The notes under the pieces are model-generated. The model was not told the DNA's origin. It did no database searches and saw only the letters and a program-made list of their open reading frames with translations. From Brumimicrobium sp041655765 (GTDB taxonomy: Bacteria; Bacteroidota; Bacteroidia; Flavobacteriales_D; Crocinitomicaceae), in the NCBI GenBank assembly GCA_041655765.1, contig JBBAEU010000023.1, positions 1 to 37,074 of the forward strand: 37,074 nucleotides of DNA. The letters run 5' to 3'. This document shows positions 25,501 through 32,060 of the stretch, piece after piece (the stretch's first letter is position 1; every line of letters begins with the position of its first letter). Both the position numbers and the translations under genes were made by a program.

Positions 25501-26753
25501 CTCAACCACAAGAAATAAAAACTATATACTCTGCCACAGGAGGGTTAACACCCTACTATTACCAGTGGCAATCAAAACCAAAAGATACTGAAATCTGGAA
25601 TAATATAATAGTTGCGACTAATTTTGATTATCAACCACCCACTCTTACAAGTTCTCAAGATTATAGAGTAATAGTAAGCGACCATTTTTATGACACTCTC
25701 GCTAGTAATGTTGTATCAATAATTGTTAATCCAGACTTAATTGCGGGTACAATAGGAGAAAATCAAAGAATATGCTATAATACTGCACCCGAAACACTAC
25801 TAAACATAAAAAATGCAACAGGGGGTACAGGTACATATAATTACAACTTTCAAGTAAGTAAAGACGGTATAAATTGGACCGATATTTCAAACTCAATATC
25901 ATCTTCCTTTAAACCCTCTGCACTTTTAGAAAATACATTATTTCGTAGAAAGGTTACATCGGGTACTATCACTAAATATTCTAATACAGTTCTTATTAAT
26001 GTAGATAATGTAATCAATAAACCTGCAATTACAGGTACTGGCATTTTTTGTGCTAATCAAAATGCTTCTCTAAATATAGTAAATAGTATTCCAAATTATA
26101 CTTACCAATGGATTATTAACAGTAAAGATACCCTAATGGGTACATCAATTTTTTTAAAAGATTTAGAAAAAAATTACATCTTAAATGTTGCTGCTCTAAA
26201 TGATATTAACTGCAAAAGCGATTTTTTAATTGATACAGTTGTAGTTGACCCTATAAAAGCAGATTTTACTTTTAACCCCTCATTTATCAATTGTGGTGAT
26301 AAAGTAGATTTTTATTCTAAATCAAAAAATGCTGTAAAATGGGAGTGGAATTTGGGCTTAGCTGAATCATATACAACAGAAAATCCTGCTGTTTACTTTA
26401 ATGTTCCTAACTCATATAACATTAATCTTACAGTTACTAGCGTTAATAATTGCATAAGTTCAAAAACACTCGAAAATGCTATTACTGTTTATGGTACTAC
26501 TTCCATTGTTTCGGATGCCATTAATTCAATACGAATATTTCCAAACCCTAGCCATAGTACATTTAAAGTAGACCTCTCCAATGCCCCTAAATTTGACCGT
26601 ATACGTGTTGTTGCCCTAAATGGTGTAATTGTACTCGACATTCCTAAAACATTGTTTTATGGCGTAATTTCATTGCCTAATTCAGGTACTTATATAGTAC
26701 AATTTATTTTAAACTCGGAAATAATATCTAACGCTAAAATTATAAAACTATGA
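22536..26753 (+). CDS. Large repeat-built surface adhesin with T9SS C-terminal sorting domain
   Basis: A 1405-aa secreted protein. Residues 1-20 are a signal peptide; 21-210 are a unique N-terminal domain; about 212-1160 hold ten tandem repeats of roughly 94 aa with the common frame GTIGENQ-IC-NT-P, LPSGG-GTF-Y-WQ-S, YYRR and YSN-I-V (Ig-like beta-sandwiches, each usually with one or two Cys). Then come a further Ig-like region and a PKD domain (about 1240-1320, ADFTFNPSF...WEWNLG), and finally IRIFPNPSHSTFKVDLS to the end (about 1330-1405), a type A sorting signal of the type IX secretion system. It would be exported to the cell surface. Its place between traO and a lipoprotein gene, at 11-base and overlapping spacing, suggests a mating-pair adhesin, which is inference. 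It could also modulate surface exclusion. Confidence 0.85.
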   Translation: MKKLLLIFNLVFCSLLIFSQSNTLVYHKQNRAYPNPVLLSNNSFNAITAKWYHVGWVEEDNMYYVIEELNITDNTYQPPINYFTELSAIALSKQTLIVGSLVTHQPNQIEITRLKVSNVTVPELRIYNFNANTYWVPYGGSVNISYQNTPSDIGYLNERILISNAGEHKWDALDIQGNTFTLKNLTKNTDLRISLFNDNITAISNIITIEVGGDPLNVGEIRNKSVPSGHFGVACYNDLAPLLGFTTNPSGATGYYSYQWQISDTENGTYTDLLNYTAKDFQYTIPLTSIKYFRCKVSSGSVSKYTNTIKINVHPPLVSGVITTGQSICSNTQPNQINSVTLPSGGSGIFNYYWQNSTDNSNWSNITNANSTNYKPTGNLNSIKYYRRKTTDNLGCGTIYSNSHKITIYADVSSGSISGTQTICYNTKPSEFVNTTSPSGGNGTFTYKWQYSINNNSWTDIAGATSASLVYSSNLKVTTYFRRVAITNCDTGYSNTIKVTVYKERIAGTIGENQNICPDGYGERIVNKTLPSGGNNSFTYSWESSNTGSGNWNKINYETDNYYNPNQVKNIKYFRRVETDLCATTNSNMVYVKEADLVTGGSIQGEQDLCFGSNPNKLENVTLPSGGVGEFNFSWFNSLDNASWNLIDNANSKDYTPPSNATISTYYKRVSTNTCGVSESNIILVKVNPELVSGVIGENQTIYPNTKPNKLNSIQPASGGKGTFNYLWQYKVGNNDWVDINIGVFEFFQPDNLTETTTYRRSVKDNCTQIYSNEIVITVSNVMFGGTIGADQEICFNTKPRSITNIVSPSGGTSHIYTYQWEKSETGTGDWYVIKNEVSKDFTPPVLDKTTYYRRTVLNGAFSVHSNTVEIVVANQMRGGTIGDNISIYGNKDIIPIVFYELPSGGYENKEYTIQSSLNGVSWNDVFITTENPSDIMYYPNIMNGTTLFRIKSYCNICGVSLSNTISYSIIPKLTPCGIGNNQTIDYNTQPQEIKTIYSATGGLTPYYYQWQSKPKDTEIWNNIIVATNFDYQPPTLTSSQDYRVIVSDHFYDTLASNVVSIIVNPDLIAGTIGENQRICYNTAPETLLNIKNATGGTGTYNYNFQVSKDGINWTDISNSISSSFKPSALLENTLFRRKVTSGTITKYSNTVLINVDNVINKPAITGTGIFCANQNASLNIVNSIPNYTYQWIINSKDTLMGTSIFLKDLEKNYILNVAALNDINCKSDFLIDTVVVDPIKADFTFNPSFINCGDKVDFYSKSKNAVKWEWNLGLAESYTTENPAVYFNVPNSYNINLTVTSVNNCISSKTLENAITVYGTTSIVSDAINSIRIFPNPSHSTFKVDLSNAPKFDRIRVVALNGVIVLDIPKTLFYGVISLPNSGTYIVQFILNSEIISNAKIIKL

Positions 26754-27388
26754 TGAAAATATGGCTAAGCTGCGCTATCGCTTGCTTACTTTCTCTTATA
26801 GCTTGCGATGACTCGCAAGACTATTTTTTAACGCAAAATAAAAATCCACAGCTAACCGTGCTAAAGCACGGATTGGCTGTTGATAATATTGTGGATTCTA
26901 TTAAAATTGGTTACCCTTTGTCCTTTGATTATAAAATTGAAGATGAAGAAATTGTTAACCTTTCGGTTCTTAATGATGAGAAAAATATTGATGTTAAAAT
27001 TAATAATTCTAATTTTGTTGTAAATGGTTTATTTTCAGGTAAATATACTGTTGTAATTGGTTGTATTGATACGTTTAACGCTGAAACTGTTTTTAATCTT
27101 AACTTGTCGGTTTTTATTAATCTTAAGCCTATTTGTAAAATGATTTATCATACGCTTAACGATGGTATTATTGAAATTGATTTGCATAATAGCTATGATA
27201 AAGATGCTCGTTTCGGGGGTAAAATTACAGGGTATGAGTACGATTTTAATGGTTATACTTTTACTTCAAATAATCCGAAAGTTAGACATACTTTTGCTAG
27301 TCAGGGTATTAAAATTGTTAAGGCTCGTGTTCGTGACAATAATAATGAATGGTCCGAATGGGTTGTTGAATATATAAATGTGAATTAG
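26750..27388 (+). CDS. Lipoprotein with PKD-like domain, coupled to the adhesin
   Basis: Secreted lipoprotein, 212 aa. Residues 1-19 form a lipoprotein signal (CAIACLLSLIAC) with the lipidated Cys at 19 followed by DDSQD, the acidic residues after Cys being typical of surface-exposed lipoproteins in Bacteroidota. The rest is beta-rich: an Ig-like domain (about 35-120), then a PKD-like domain (about 125-212: KPICKMIYHTLNDG, DKDARFGGKITGYEYDFNG, HTFASQGIKIVKARVRDNNNEW). The ATG overlaps the adhesin stop (ATGA), so translation is coupled. It may tether the adhesin to the outer membrane or act in entry exclusion; neither is shown. A strong hairpin (26848-26880) lies near its 5' end. It is the last gene of the tra operon. 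Confidence 0.85.
   Translation: MMKIWLSCAIACLLSLIACDDSQDYFLTQNKNPQLTVLKHGLAVDNIVDSIKIGYPLSFDYKIEDEEIVNLSVLNDEKNIDVKINNSNFVVNGLFSGKYTVVIGCIDTFNAETVFNLNLSVFINLKPICKMIYHTLNDGIIEIDLHNSYDKDARFGGKITGYEYDFNGYTFTSNNPKVRHTFASQGIKIVKARVRDNNNEWSEWVVEYINVN
26848..26880 (+). promoter_or_regulatory. Hairpin within the lipoprotein coding start
   Basis: Inner stem CCGTGC / GCACGG (26856-26861 and 26866-26871) with TAAA loop; outer stem ACAGC / GCTGT. It lies about 100 bases into the gene and could slow translation or transcript decay, lowering lipoprotein relative to adhesin. It may also be a chance effect. Confidence 0.4.
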
Positions 27389-27433
27389 TTTTTTCATTTG
27401 GGGGTTGCAATGCCCTGTTATTTTTCACTAAGC

Positions 27434-27478
27434 AAAAAAAAAGGGGCGGCTAAAAAACAGCCGAACCCTTTTTTTTTT
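27434..27478. terminator. Bidirectional terminator at the end of the tra operon
   Basis: Stem AAGGG, then CGGCT / AGCCG, then CCCTT, with an A-run before and a T-run after. It lies about 45 bases after the lipoprotein stop. Confidence 0.85.
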
Positions 27479-27479
27479 G

Positions 27480-27711
27480 CTTCCCCCCCATAATCCAATA
27501 ACAGCGCTTTGCCGTAGAAACGCTTCAAAACTTTTTGTTTTATCCTAGTCTACCTAAATCAAAAAATAGCTTCCGCTGGTCGCTTTTTTTGCTAAGGTTG
27601 ACTAAAGTCTAAAACTTCAAAGGTTTTTACGCCGTTTGAGTACGCTACTAACCCTTTGCCCCCCATAGCAGAGCTAAATAAAAAACATTTAGCACAGCTA
27701 CCTACCCACCA
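27480..27711. other. Intergenic stretch without a gene
   Basis: No credible frame. Contains CCCCCCCATAATCCAAT and AGCGCTTTGCCGTAGAAACG but nothing assigned. Base composition is less AT-rich than neighbouring intergenic DNA. Confidence 0.4.
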
Positions 27712-27994
27712 CACGCCAACGCTCACGTAAGGCACTTTTGCACAGTACGCAAAAAAGCCTTACTGCCTTAAAAAACAACCGTAAAAAATTGTAAATAAAA
27801 AATGCAAAAAAAAGGTTGGGTAGCCAAAGTTCGCTTTCCTTTACCCTACCACCAAACCCACACTAAAAAAAGGCAAGCCAAACTTGGCCACGCCAACACC
27901 CACCCAAATTTTTTATTTACAATTTTTTACCGTTGTAAAAACTAAACACTAAAAACGTGTACTAGGCAATTATAGTACAAATTGCCTGGCACAC
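27712..27994 (+). repeat. Dispersed repeat R1, copy 3, with replaced middle hairpin
   Basis: Begins with hairpin A in perfect form (GTAAGGC / GCCTTAC around TTTTGC / GCAAAA) and ends with hairpin B at 27957-27994, as in the other R1 copies. The middle hairpin is replaced by a larger unit (27777-27934) bounded by 28-29-base inverted repeats. So one hairpin was exchanged for another while the flanks stayed the same. Confidence 0.8.
27777..27934. repeat. Long inverted repeat element (about 158 bp) inside R1 copy 3
   Basis: Left end AACCGTAAAAAATTGTAAAT (from 27777) and right end ATTTACAATTTTTTACCGTT (to 27934) are near-perfect reverse complements and extend about 8 bases further inward. The inside contains GGTTGGGTAG and CTACCACCAAACCC, a further imperfect stem. 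No ORF. It could be a MITE-like insertion or a large cruciform. Confidence 0.75.
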
Positions 27995-28009
27995 GGCCAC
28001 CGCATCTAA

Positions 28010-28048
28010 AAAATACTTTAATGCCTTTTAAAAAATGCTTTCTTATCC
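28010..28048 (-). repeat. Inverted R2 fragment at the left edge of the par/rep2 module
   Basis: Reverse complement of the beginning of R2 (ACTTTAATGCCTTTTAAAAA against TTTCCAAAGGCATTAAAGTT). With R2 copy 2 at 30986-31139 it brackets the ParA-Rep module as an inverted pair. Confidence 0.65.
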
Positions 28049-28055
28049 AGTATAA

Positions 28056-28349
28056 TTAAGGTTTACACTCATTTTTGTATTTAACCATAAGTAAAGCAAT
28101 GGCTTCATTTAAAACATCTTTTTGCGTAAATTTTTCACCTAAAATAAAAGAACGGTAAAGAGCATATTTCTTAATATATTCATAATCTTGTTCTGAAATA
28201 TTAAATGTTTTAACAAGTATTTTATTCTCTTCATTTTGCTTGTTCCGTTCCTTTGCCATTTGTTCATTCCCTTGGTCGGGATTAATTAAAGAACTCAAGC
28301 CACCTCCTAAATGCTTATTTTGCATTTTACCAATTTCTTTTTTTGCCAT
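28056..28349 (-). CDS. Small ParA-partner protein (97 aa), probable centromere-binding factor
   Basis: Small basic protein directly downstream of parA (2-base gap), so almost surely its partner. The N-terminus holds LGGGLSSLI at about residues 14-22, like the (L)GRGLSALI motif at the N-terminus of many ParB proteins that touches ParA. The rest is a short linker and a C-terminal part (about 45-97: VKTFNISEQDYEYIKKYALYRSF, FTQKDVLNEAIALLMVKYK) resembling a ribbon-helix-helix or similar DNA-binding fold. The GERR box and helix-turn-helix of ParB CTPases are absent. It resembles the small partners of type Ib partition systems. The centromere it binds was not identified. Confidence 0.7.
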   Translation of the reverse strand: MAKKEIGKMQNKHLGGGLSSLINPDQGNEQMAKERNKQNEENKILVKTFNISEQDYEYIKKYALYRSFILGEKFTQKDVLNEAIALLMVKYKNECKP

Positions 28350-28351
28350 AG

Positions 28352-29092
28352 CTACCGTTTTAAAATTTCATTAACTAACGCATTATAATCTTTTGCCCCA
28401 TTACTTTCAGTATCATACGTAAAAATATCTTTCCCTACACTTTGCCCCTCAGCTAATGCTACGCTTACACGTATATTCTCTTCCATTAATATATTTCCAA
28501 TACTTTCACTTAGCTGCTTTTTAATTTCACGAGAAAGTACCCTTAAAGGATTAAACTCTGTAAAAAATACCCCTTTTATTGCTAAAGTAGGGTTATAATA
28601 TTTTTTTACTTGCTCAATAACCCCTACAATACTATCAATGCCTGTCAATGCGAATGGTTCAGCAGACATAGGTATATAAACTTCATTTGTAACCGCCAAT
28701 ACATTGAGCGTAATAATACCAAGGCTAGGCGGACAATCTATAATACAAAAATCATAGTCATTTTCTAAAGGTTCTAACAAACCTTGCAAAACTTTTTCTC
28801 TTGCTAAACGTGTTGAAATTTCTATTTCAATTCCTGCAAAATCCAATGACGAGGGTACAACGTGCAGGTTTTTGTTGTAAACCAAAATAGGCAAAGGTTC
28901 ATCTTTAGTAAAGGCATCATAAATTGATTTTTCTAAGTCAAAAAAACCCAAAGCTTCAGTAGCGTTGCATTGTGGGTCCGTATCAACTAGTAGGGTTTTC
29001 TTACCAGTTGCAGCTAAACCAGCCGCAATGCTTATAGCAGATGTTGTTTTACCTACTCCCCCCTTATGGTTTACTAATGCAATCTTTTTCAT
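28352..29092 (-). CDS. parA: ParA-family partition ATPase
   Basis: Walker-type segregation ATPase, 246 aa, without the N-terminal HTH of type Ia ParA, i.e. the type Ib-like or Soj-like form. Deviant Walker A KGGVGKTT at 10-17 with the signature Lys at 10; A' motif LLVDTDPQCNAT at 34-45; Walker B FCIIDCPPSLG at about 114-124. ParA dimers bind DNA nonspecifically when ATP is bound and move the centromere-partner complex, keeping the plasmid in daughter cells. It reads away from the second rep gene; the 133-base divergent region between them contains TATATTTG on the rep side. Confidence 0.95.
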   Translation of the reverse strand: MKKIALVNHKGGVGKTTSAISIAAGLAATGKKTLLVDTDPQCNATEALGFFDLEKSIYDAFTKDEPLPILVYNKNLHVVPSSLDFAGIEIEISTRLAREKVLQGLLEPLENDYDFCIIDCPPSLGIITLNVLAVTNEVYIPMSAEPFALTGIDSIVGVIEQVKKYYNPTLAIKGVFFTEFNPLRVLSREIKKQLSESIGNILMEENIRVSVALAEGQSVGKDIFTYDTESNGAKDYNALVNEILKR

Positions 29093-29174
29093 ATTAATAG
29101 TATTTGTTTTTATTATTATTATGCAAATATTATAAATATTTTTTATATTTATACTATTTAATACTAAAAAGTTT

Positions 29175-29182
29175 TATATTTG
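29175..29182 (+). promoter_or_regulatory. Promoter element TATATTTG for the second rep gene
   Basis: TAnnTTTG element 43 bases before the ATG at 29226, in the divergent region with parA. It suggests Rep2 is expressed independently of parA. Confidence 0.5.
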
Positions 29183-29225
29183 CTCATTGTTAATTGTTTA
29201 AAACTTTATTACATACCTTAATGAT

Positions 29226-30461
29226 ATGAAAAACTTAACTAGAATAGATCAAAACTTTGCAACCAATGCCCTTGATTGGGTTAATATTTACAAAGAAGAT
29301 TTTAAATTATGTTTTGATATAATGTTTTACATATCAAATAAAATTCAAACTGAAATCTTTAAATATGGACACATAGACCTTGACGAATTTTGTAAGGTTA
29401 TGGGGTACAAAAAAAATAAACTTCAATCATTATATAGTTCTGTATATAAAAATGAATATGGTAAACCGAAGAAATCAAGCCAACAACATATTGTTGGCTC
29501 ATTTTTAGAAAACTACAATAGAAACGAAAAGTATATTACTGTTTTTGAAAACGCTCTCTACAAATTAGGTAGGTTGAACGTTCCTTTTAAATCAACTATT
29601 ATTGATAGTAATACAAATGAGAAAATCAAAAAAACACAGTTTATTCAAATTCTAAAAGAAATCAATATACATCAAACTAAGGACACAAAAAAGATATACT
29701 ATACTTACTTAACCTCTCCTGAATTCGATTATAACCTTTCAAAACTGTTTTTAATAATAGATTTTACACTAATTCCTGAACTTCGCACAAAGAACCTTAC
29801 TATGCTATATTTATACCTTAAATTACAGGAAAATTACGGCAACTTGCATTGGACTGAAACCAATTTTTTTAACCTATGTAACCTATGCCAAATTAAGATT
29901 GATTTGTTTGATATTGATTCGGTTACGAATAATACTCTCGACGATGTTACATTAAAAAAATTGGTTGCGAAAGAAAAACGCTCTATAAAAGATGCTAAAT
30001 ACACACTGCAAACACGGAAATTTGACATTCTTAAGAAGTTCTATAATTTTGAGTACGAACCGATAAACGTTTCGGGTCGGTGGAAATACGGCTTTAAATT
30101 TACTTTTAATAACAATATCGAACTTGAAGATAAATTAAAAAATCTTAAAGCAATAGATGAAAAGATTCTGCTTAAACAAATTCAGCATCAACATATAATG
30201 ATAAAAATTATTAAACTTTATAAATCTATATACAAGGATGATACAACAGGCAAAAACTTTGAAACTTGGTTTATTAACCCTTTAGCAAACATAGAAAACA
30301 AACGTACACAGTTTTTTAAAGCACTTGCAGAAGTAACGTGCAGACCAATAAACGGACTTAATAAATCACAAAACGACTATTTTAATAAGTTTTTTAGCTC
30401 TATTGATATGGCAGCAATATCTACCTTACGAAGCAATTTTGAAACTGTTGAACCAACATAA
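29226..30461 (+). CDS. Probable second replication initiator (411 aa)
   Basis: Soluble basic protein, 411 aa, placed between ParA and an iteron array, which is the main reason for calling it a replication initiator. The part around 170-300 has winged-helix character: LFLIIDFTLIPELRTKNLTMLYLYLKLQENYG, then a Lys-rich stretch with AKYTLQTRKFDILKKFYNFEY and WKYGFKFTFNN, as seen in the second domain of Rep_3-type proteins. The N-terminal third is helical (FYISNKIQTEIFKYG, CKVMGYKKNKLQSLY), with a helix-turn-helix-like stretch. It differs strongly from the 311-aa Rep. The iterons follow the gene (30494-30796). It could alternatively be a DNA-binding partition or copy-control protein. Confidence 0.65.
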   Translation: MKNLTRIDQNFATNALDWVNIYKEDFKLCFDIMFYISNKIQTEIFKYGHIDLDEFCKVMGYKKNKLQSLYSSVYKNEYGKPKKSSQQHIVGSFLENYNRNEKYITVFENALYKLGRLNVPFKSTIIDSNTNEKIKKTQFIQILKEINIHQTKDTKKIYYTYLTSPEFDYNLSKLFLIIDFTLIPELRTKNLTMLYLYLKLQENYGNLHWTETNFFNLCNLCQIKIDLFDIDSVTNNTLDDVTLKKLVAKEKRSIKDAKYTLQTRKFDILKKFYNFEYEPINVSGRWKYGFKFTFNNNIELEDKLKNLKAIDEKILLKQIQHQHIMIKIIKLYKSIYKDDTTGKNFETWFINPLANIENKRTQFFKALAEVTCRPINGLNKSQNDYFNKFFSSIDMAAISTLRSNFETVEPT

Positions 30462-30493
30462 ATGTTTCAAAAAAATTAAAAACATCACATTCC

Positions 30494-30796
30494 AGCACTC
30501 CCTTTTTGTCGATAATACCCCTGTTTTAACCCATTTTTTAGAAATTATCTAAAAATCAGCACTCCCTTTTTGTCGATAATGGGTACTCCAGCACTCCCTT
30601 TTTGTCGATAATGGGTGTTTTAGCACTCCCTTTTTGTCGATAATGGGTACTCCAGCACTCCCTTTTTGTCGATAATGGGTGTTTTAGCACTCCCTTTTTG
30701 TCGATAATACTCCCAGCACTCCCTTTTTGTCGATAATACTCCCCTCACACAACCCCCATAAAACCTGAAAAGTTCATTTTCAGCACTCCCTTTTTG
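30494..30796. repeat. Iteron array 2: seven full and one partial repeat, mostly 32-bp period
   Basis: AGCACTCCCTTTTTGTCGAT plus AAT begins at 30494, 30558, 30590, 30622, 30654, 30686 and 30715; a partial copy is at 30782. Spacings are 64, 32, 32, 32, 32, 29 and 67 bases. The flanks vary (GGGTACTCC or GGGTGTTTT). Such arrays bind initiators or centromere proteins. The AT-rich stretch at 30803-30880 could be an unwinding element. Confidence 0.85.
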
Positions 30797-30885
30797 CTGA
30801 CCTTATTAACTAATACTAATAATTCACTAATACTCTTAAGTATAATACATAGCCAGAAAATAATTTGTGAAGTAATCTAAAAGGC

Positions 30886-30984
30886 GCAAACAAAGTTTGC
30901 CTTGCTCATATTTGCTTCGCAAATAAAAATATTTGGCGCAAGCAGAGCTTGCCCTTTGCTTTTCTTCTTTTAGCTAGCTAAAAG
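30886..30984. repeat. Row of four small hairpins
   Basis: GCAAAC-AAA-GTTTGC (30886-30900), TATTTGC-TTC-GCAAATA (30909-30925), GCAAGC-AGA-GCTTGC (30938-30952), and the perfect 18-bp palindrome CTTTTAGCTAGCTAAAAG (30967-30984). The first three have 3-base loops. Noncoding. Confidence 0.7.
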
Positions 30985-30985
30985 A

Positions 30986-31139
30986 GGATAAAAAAGCATT
31001 TCCAAAGGCATTAAAGTTTTAAATGGGTTTACTTTGGTTGTATTGCTGCCTGTTTTGGGCTTGTTTTAGCCATTATTTTGCCTTTGCTGGTACATAGTTA
31101 TGCAAAAGAGTTTAGTACACTTAAAAACGCTTTAAAAAG
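30986..31139 (+). repeat. Dispersed repeat R2, copy 2
   Basis: Near-identical to 6691-6843 along its length, e.g. TAAATGGGTTTACTTTGGTT and TGCCTGTTTTGGGCTTGTTT are shared. It ends the second maintenance module as R2 copy 1 does in the first. Short frames in it are not credible genes. Confidence 0.8.
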
Positions 31140-31728
31140 ACTATAAGGTAAAAAGGCAAAAAACGCCTTTTTCACGCAACTTGCAAATGTTAGCAAATAT
31201 CCCCCGCTCTTCCATCTGCATGCAAGGTTATACAAGTTTTGCTTTTTTTTCTTTTGTCTAAGCCAATTTTTTTTGCAAAATACAGCAAAATAAACAAGGG
31301 CAAAGTACGCCCTTGCCAAAGGTTGGCTACCTTGTTAAAAAAAAACAAAAACCTTGCATTCCGTTCCAGAGCTCCGCACAATCTACCCACAGGCTCACCC
31401 ACAACTGCCCTAGATTTGGTGGCTTAACATTTGTCAAGCTTGCTTTCTGCTCGTTTTATGTATGCAGGTTTATAGATATGTTAAAGAGTGTTAAAATAAA
31501 TTTTTTTGCGTGTTTTTGTCCGCTCTTTATTTGTTTATGTCCGCTCTTATTTGTAATTTAGAGGTGTTGCAAGGGGGTACTCTTTGCACGTTCTTTGAAA
31601 TCTTTACGGCAAATCCGAGTTTTAGAAAAACTTGTAGTTTTACAAAATCTAGCAAGCTTGCAGGTCATTTTTTGTAACGCAGTAGTTTAATAAATAAAAC
31701 GGTAACCCACTGGTAGGCAGTGGTTTAT
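31140..31728. other. Noncoding region with hairpins and a short tandem repeat
   Basis: About 590 bases without a credible gene. It contains AAAAAGGC / GCCTTTTT near 31151, CAAGGGC / GCCCTTG around AAAGTAC near 31294, and TGTCCGCTCTT twice, 21 bases apart (31517 and 31538). The overlapping frames on both strands are low-complexity and do not look like proteins. It may be part of a centromere or origin. Confidence 0.5.
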
Positions 31729-31744
31729 TGTTCCACGTGGAACA
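31729..31744. promoter_or_regulatory. Perfect parS-like palindrome
   Basis: TGTTCCACGTGGAACA is a perfect 16-bp palindrome and differs from the near-universal chromosomal parS consensus TGTTNCACGTGAAACA at a single base. The only ParB-like protein on the plasmid lacks the ParB helix-turn-helix, so this site could be bound by the host's chromosomal ParB. It is 38 bases before the ATG at 31782, so it could also act as an operator. Confidence 0.65.
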
Positions 31745-31781
31745 TAAATAATTGATTTTCAAACCTTTAAAACTTATAAAA

Positions 31782-32009
31782 ATGAGAACAAAAGAAAAAA
31801 GAGGGCTTTATTTTCAAGGCGAATTCAAAGCAGGTAATTACAGCAATGCAGTTAAAGAATTGTACCAATTGAATGAAATACCCTGCGGATTTTGCGTAAA
31901 TGAAAATTTTTTGGCGAATGGATATAGTGTAGTAGATAGCAATGGCATTCAGCACATTTACGAACTTTCCCCGAAAGAATTTTATATGGCATTTATGAAT
32001 TTGGATTAA
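31782..32009 (+). CDS. Hypothetical protein (75 aa)
   Basis: Small soluble protein of unknown function (MRTKEKRGLYFQGEF...). The ATG at 31782 is chosen over an upstream TTG at 31752 because the 20 bases before it, AACCTTTAAAACTTATAAAA, are identical to those before the ATG of the next gene at 32061. The N-terminus is basic; the rest alternates short strands and helices, with two Cys in PCGFCVN. It follows the parS-like palindrome. The two genes with the same leader probably share regulation or arose by duplication of the leader. Confidence 0.65.
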   Translation: MRTKEKRGLYFQGEFKAGNYSNAVKELYQLNEIPCGFCVNENFLANGYSVVDSNGIQHIYELSPKEFYMAFMNLD

Positions 32010-32060
32010 TGAACCGCCAAAACTTTAATAATTGTTTAAAAACCTTTAAAACTTATAAAA

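Noticed and set aside
27777..27934. Insertion sequence
   Set aside because: There are inverted ends but no transposase frame and no visible target duplication, so only a MITE-like or cruciform element can be claimed.
30494..30796. CRISPR array
   Set aside because: Repeats of 23 bases at 32-bp steps leave only about 9-base spacers that are themselves repeated (GGGTACTCC or GGGTGTTTT), and there are no cas genes; this is an iteron-type array.
31098..31561. Overlapping short frames on both strands
   Set aside because: They overlap each other and R2 copy 2, are low in complexity, and lack leaders; the region is better read as noncoding.
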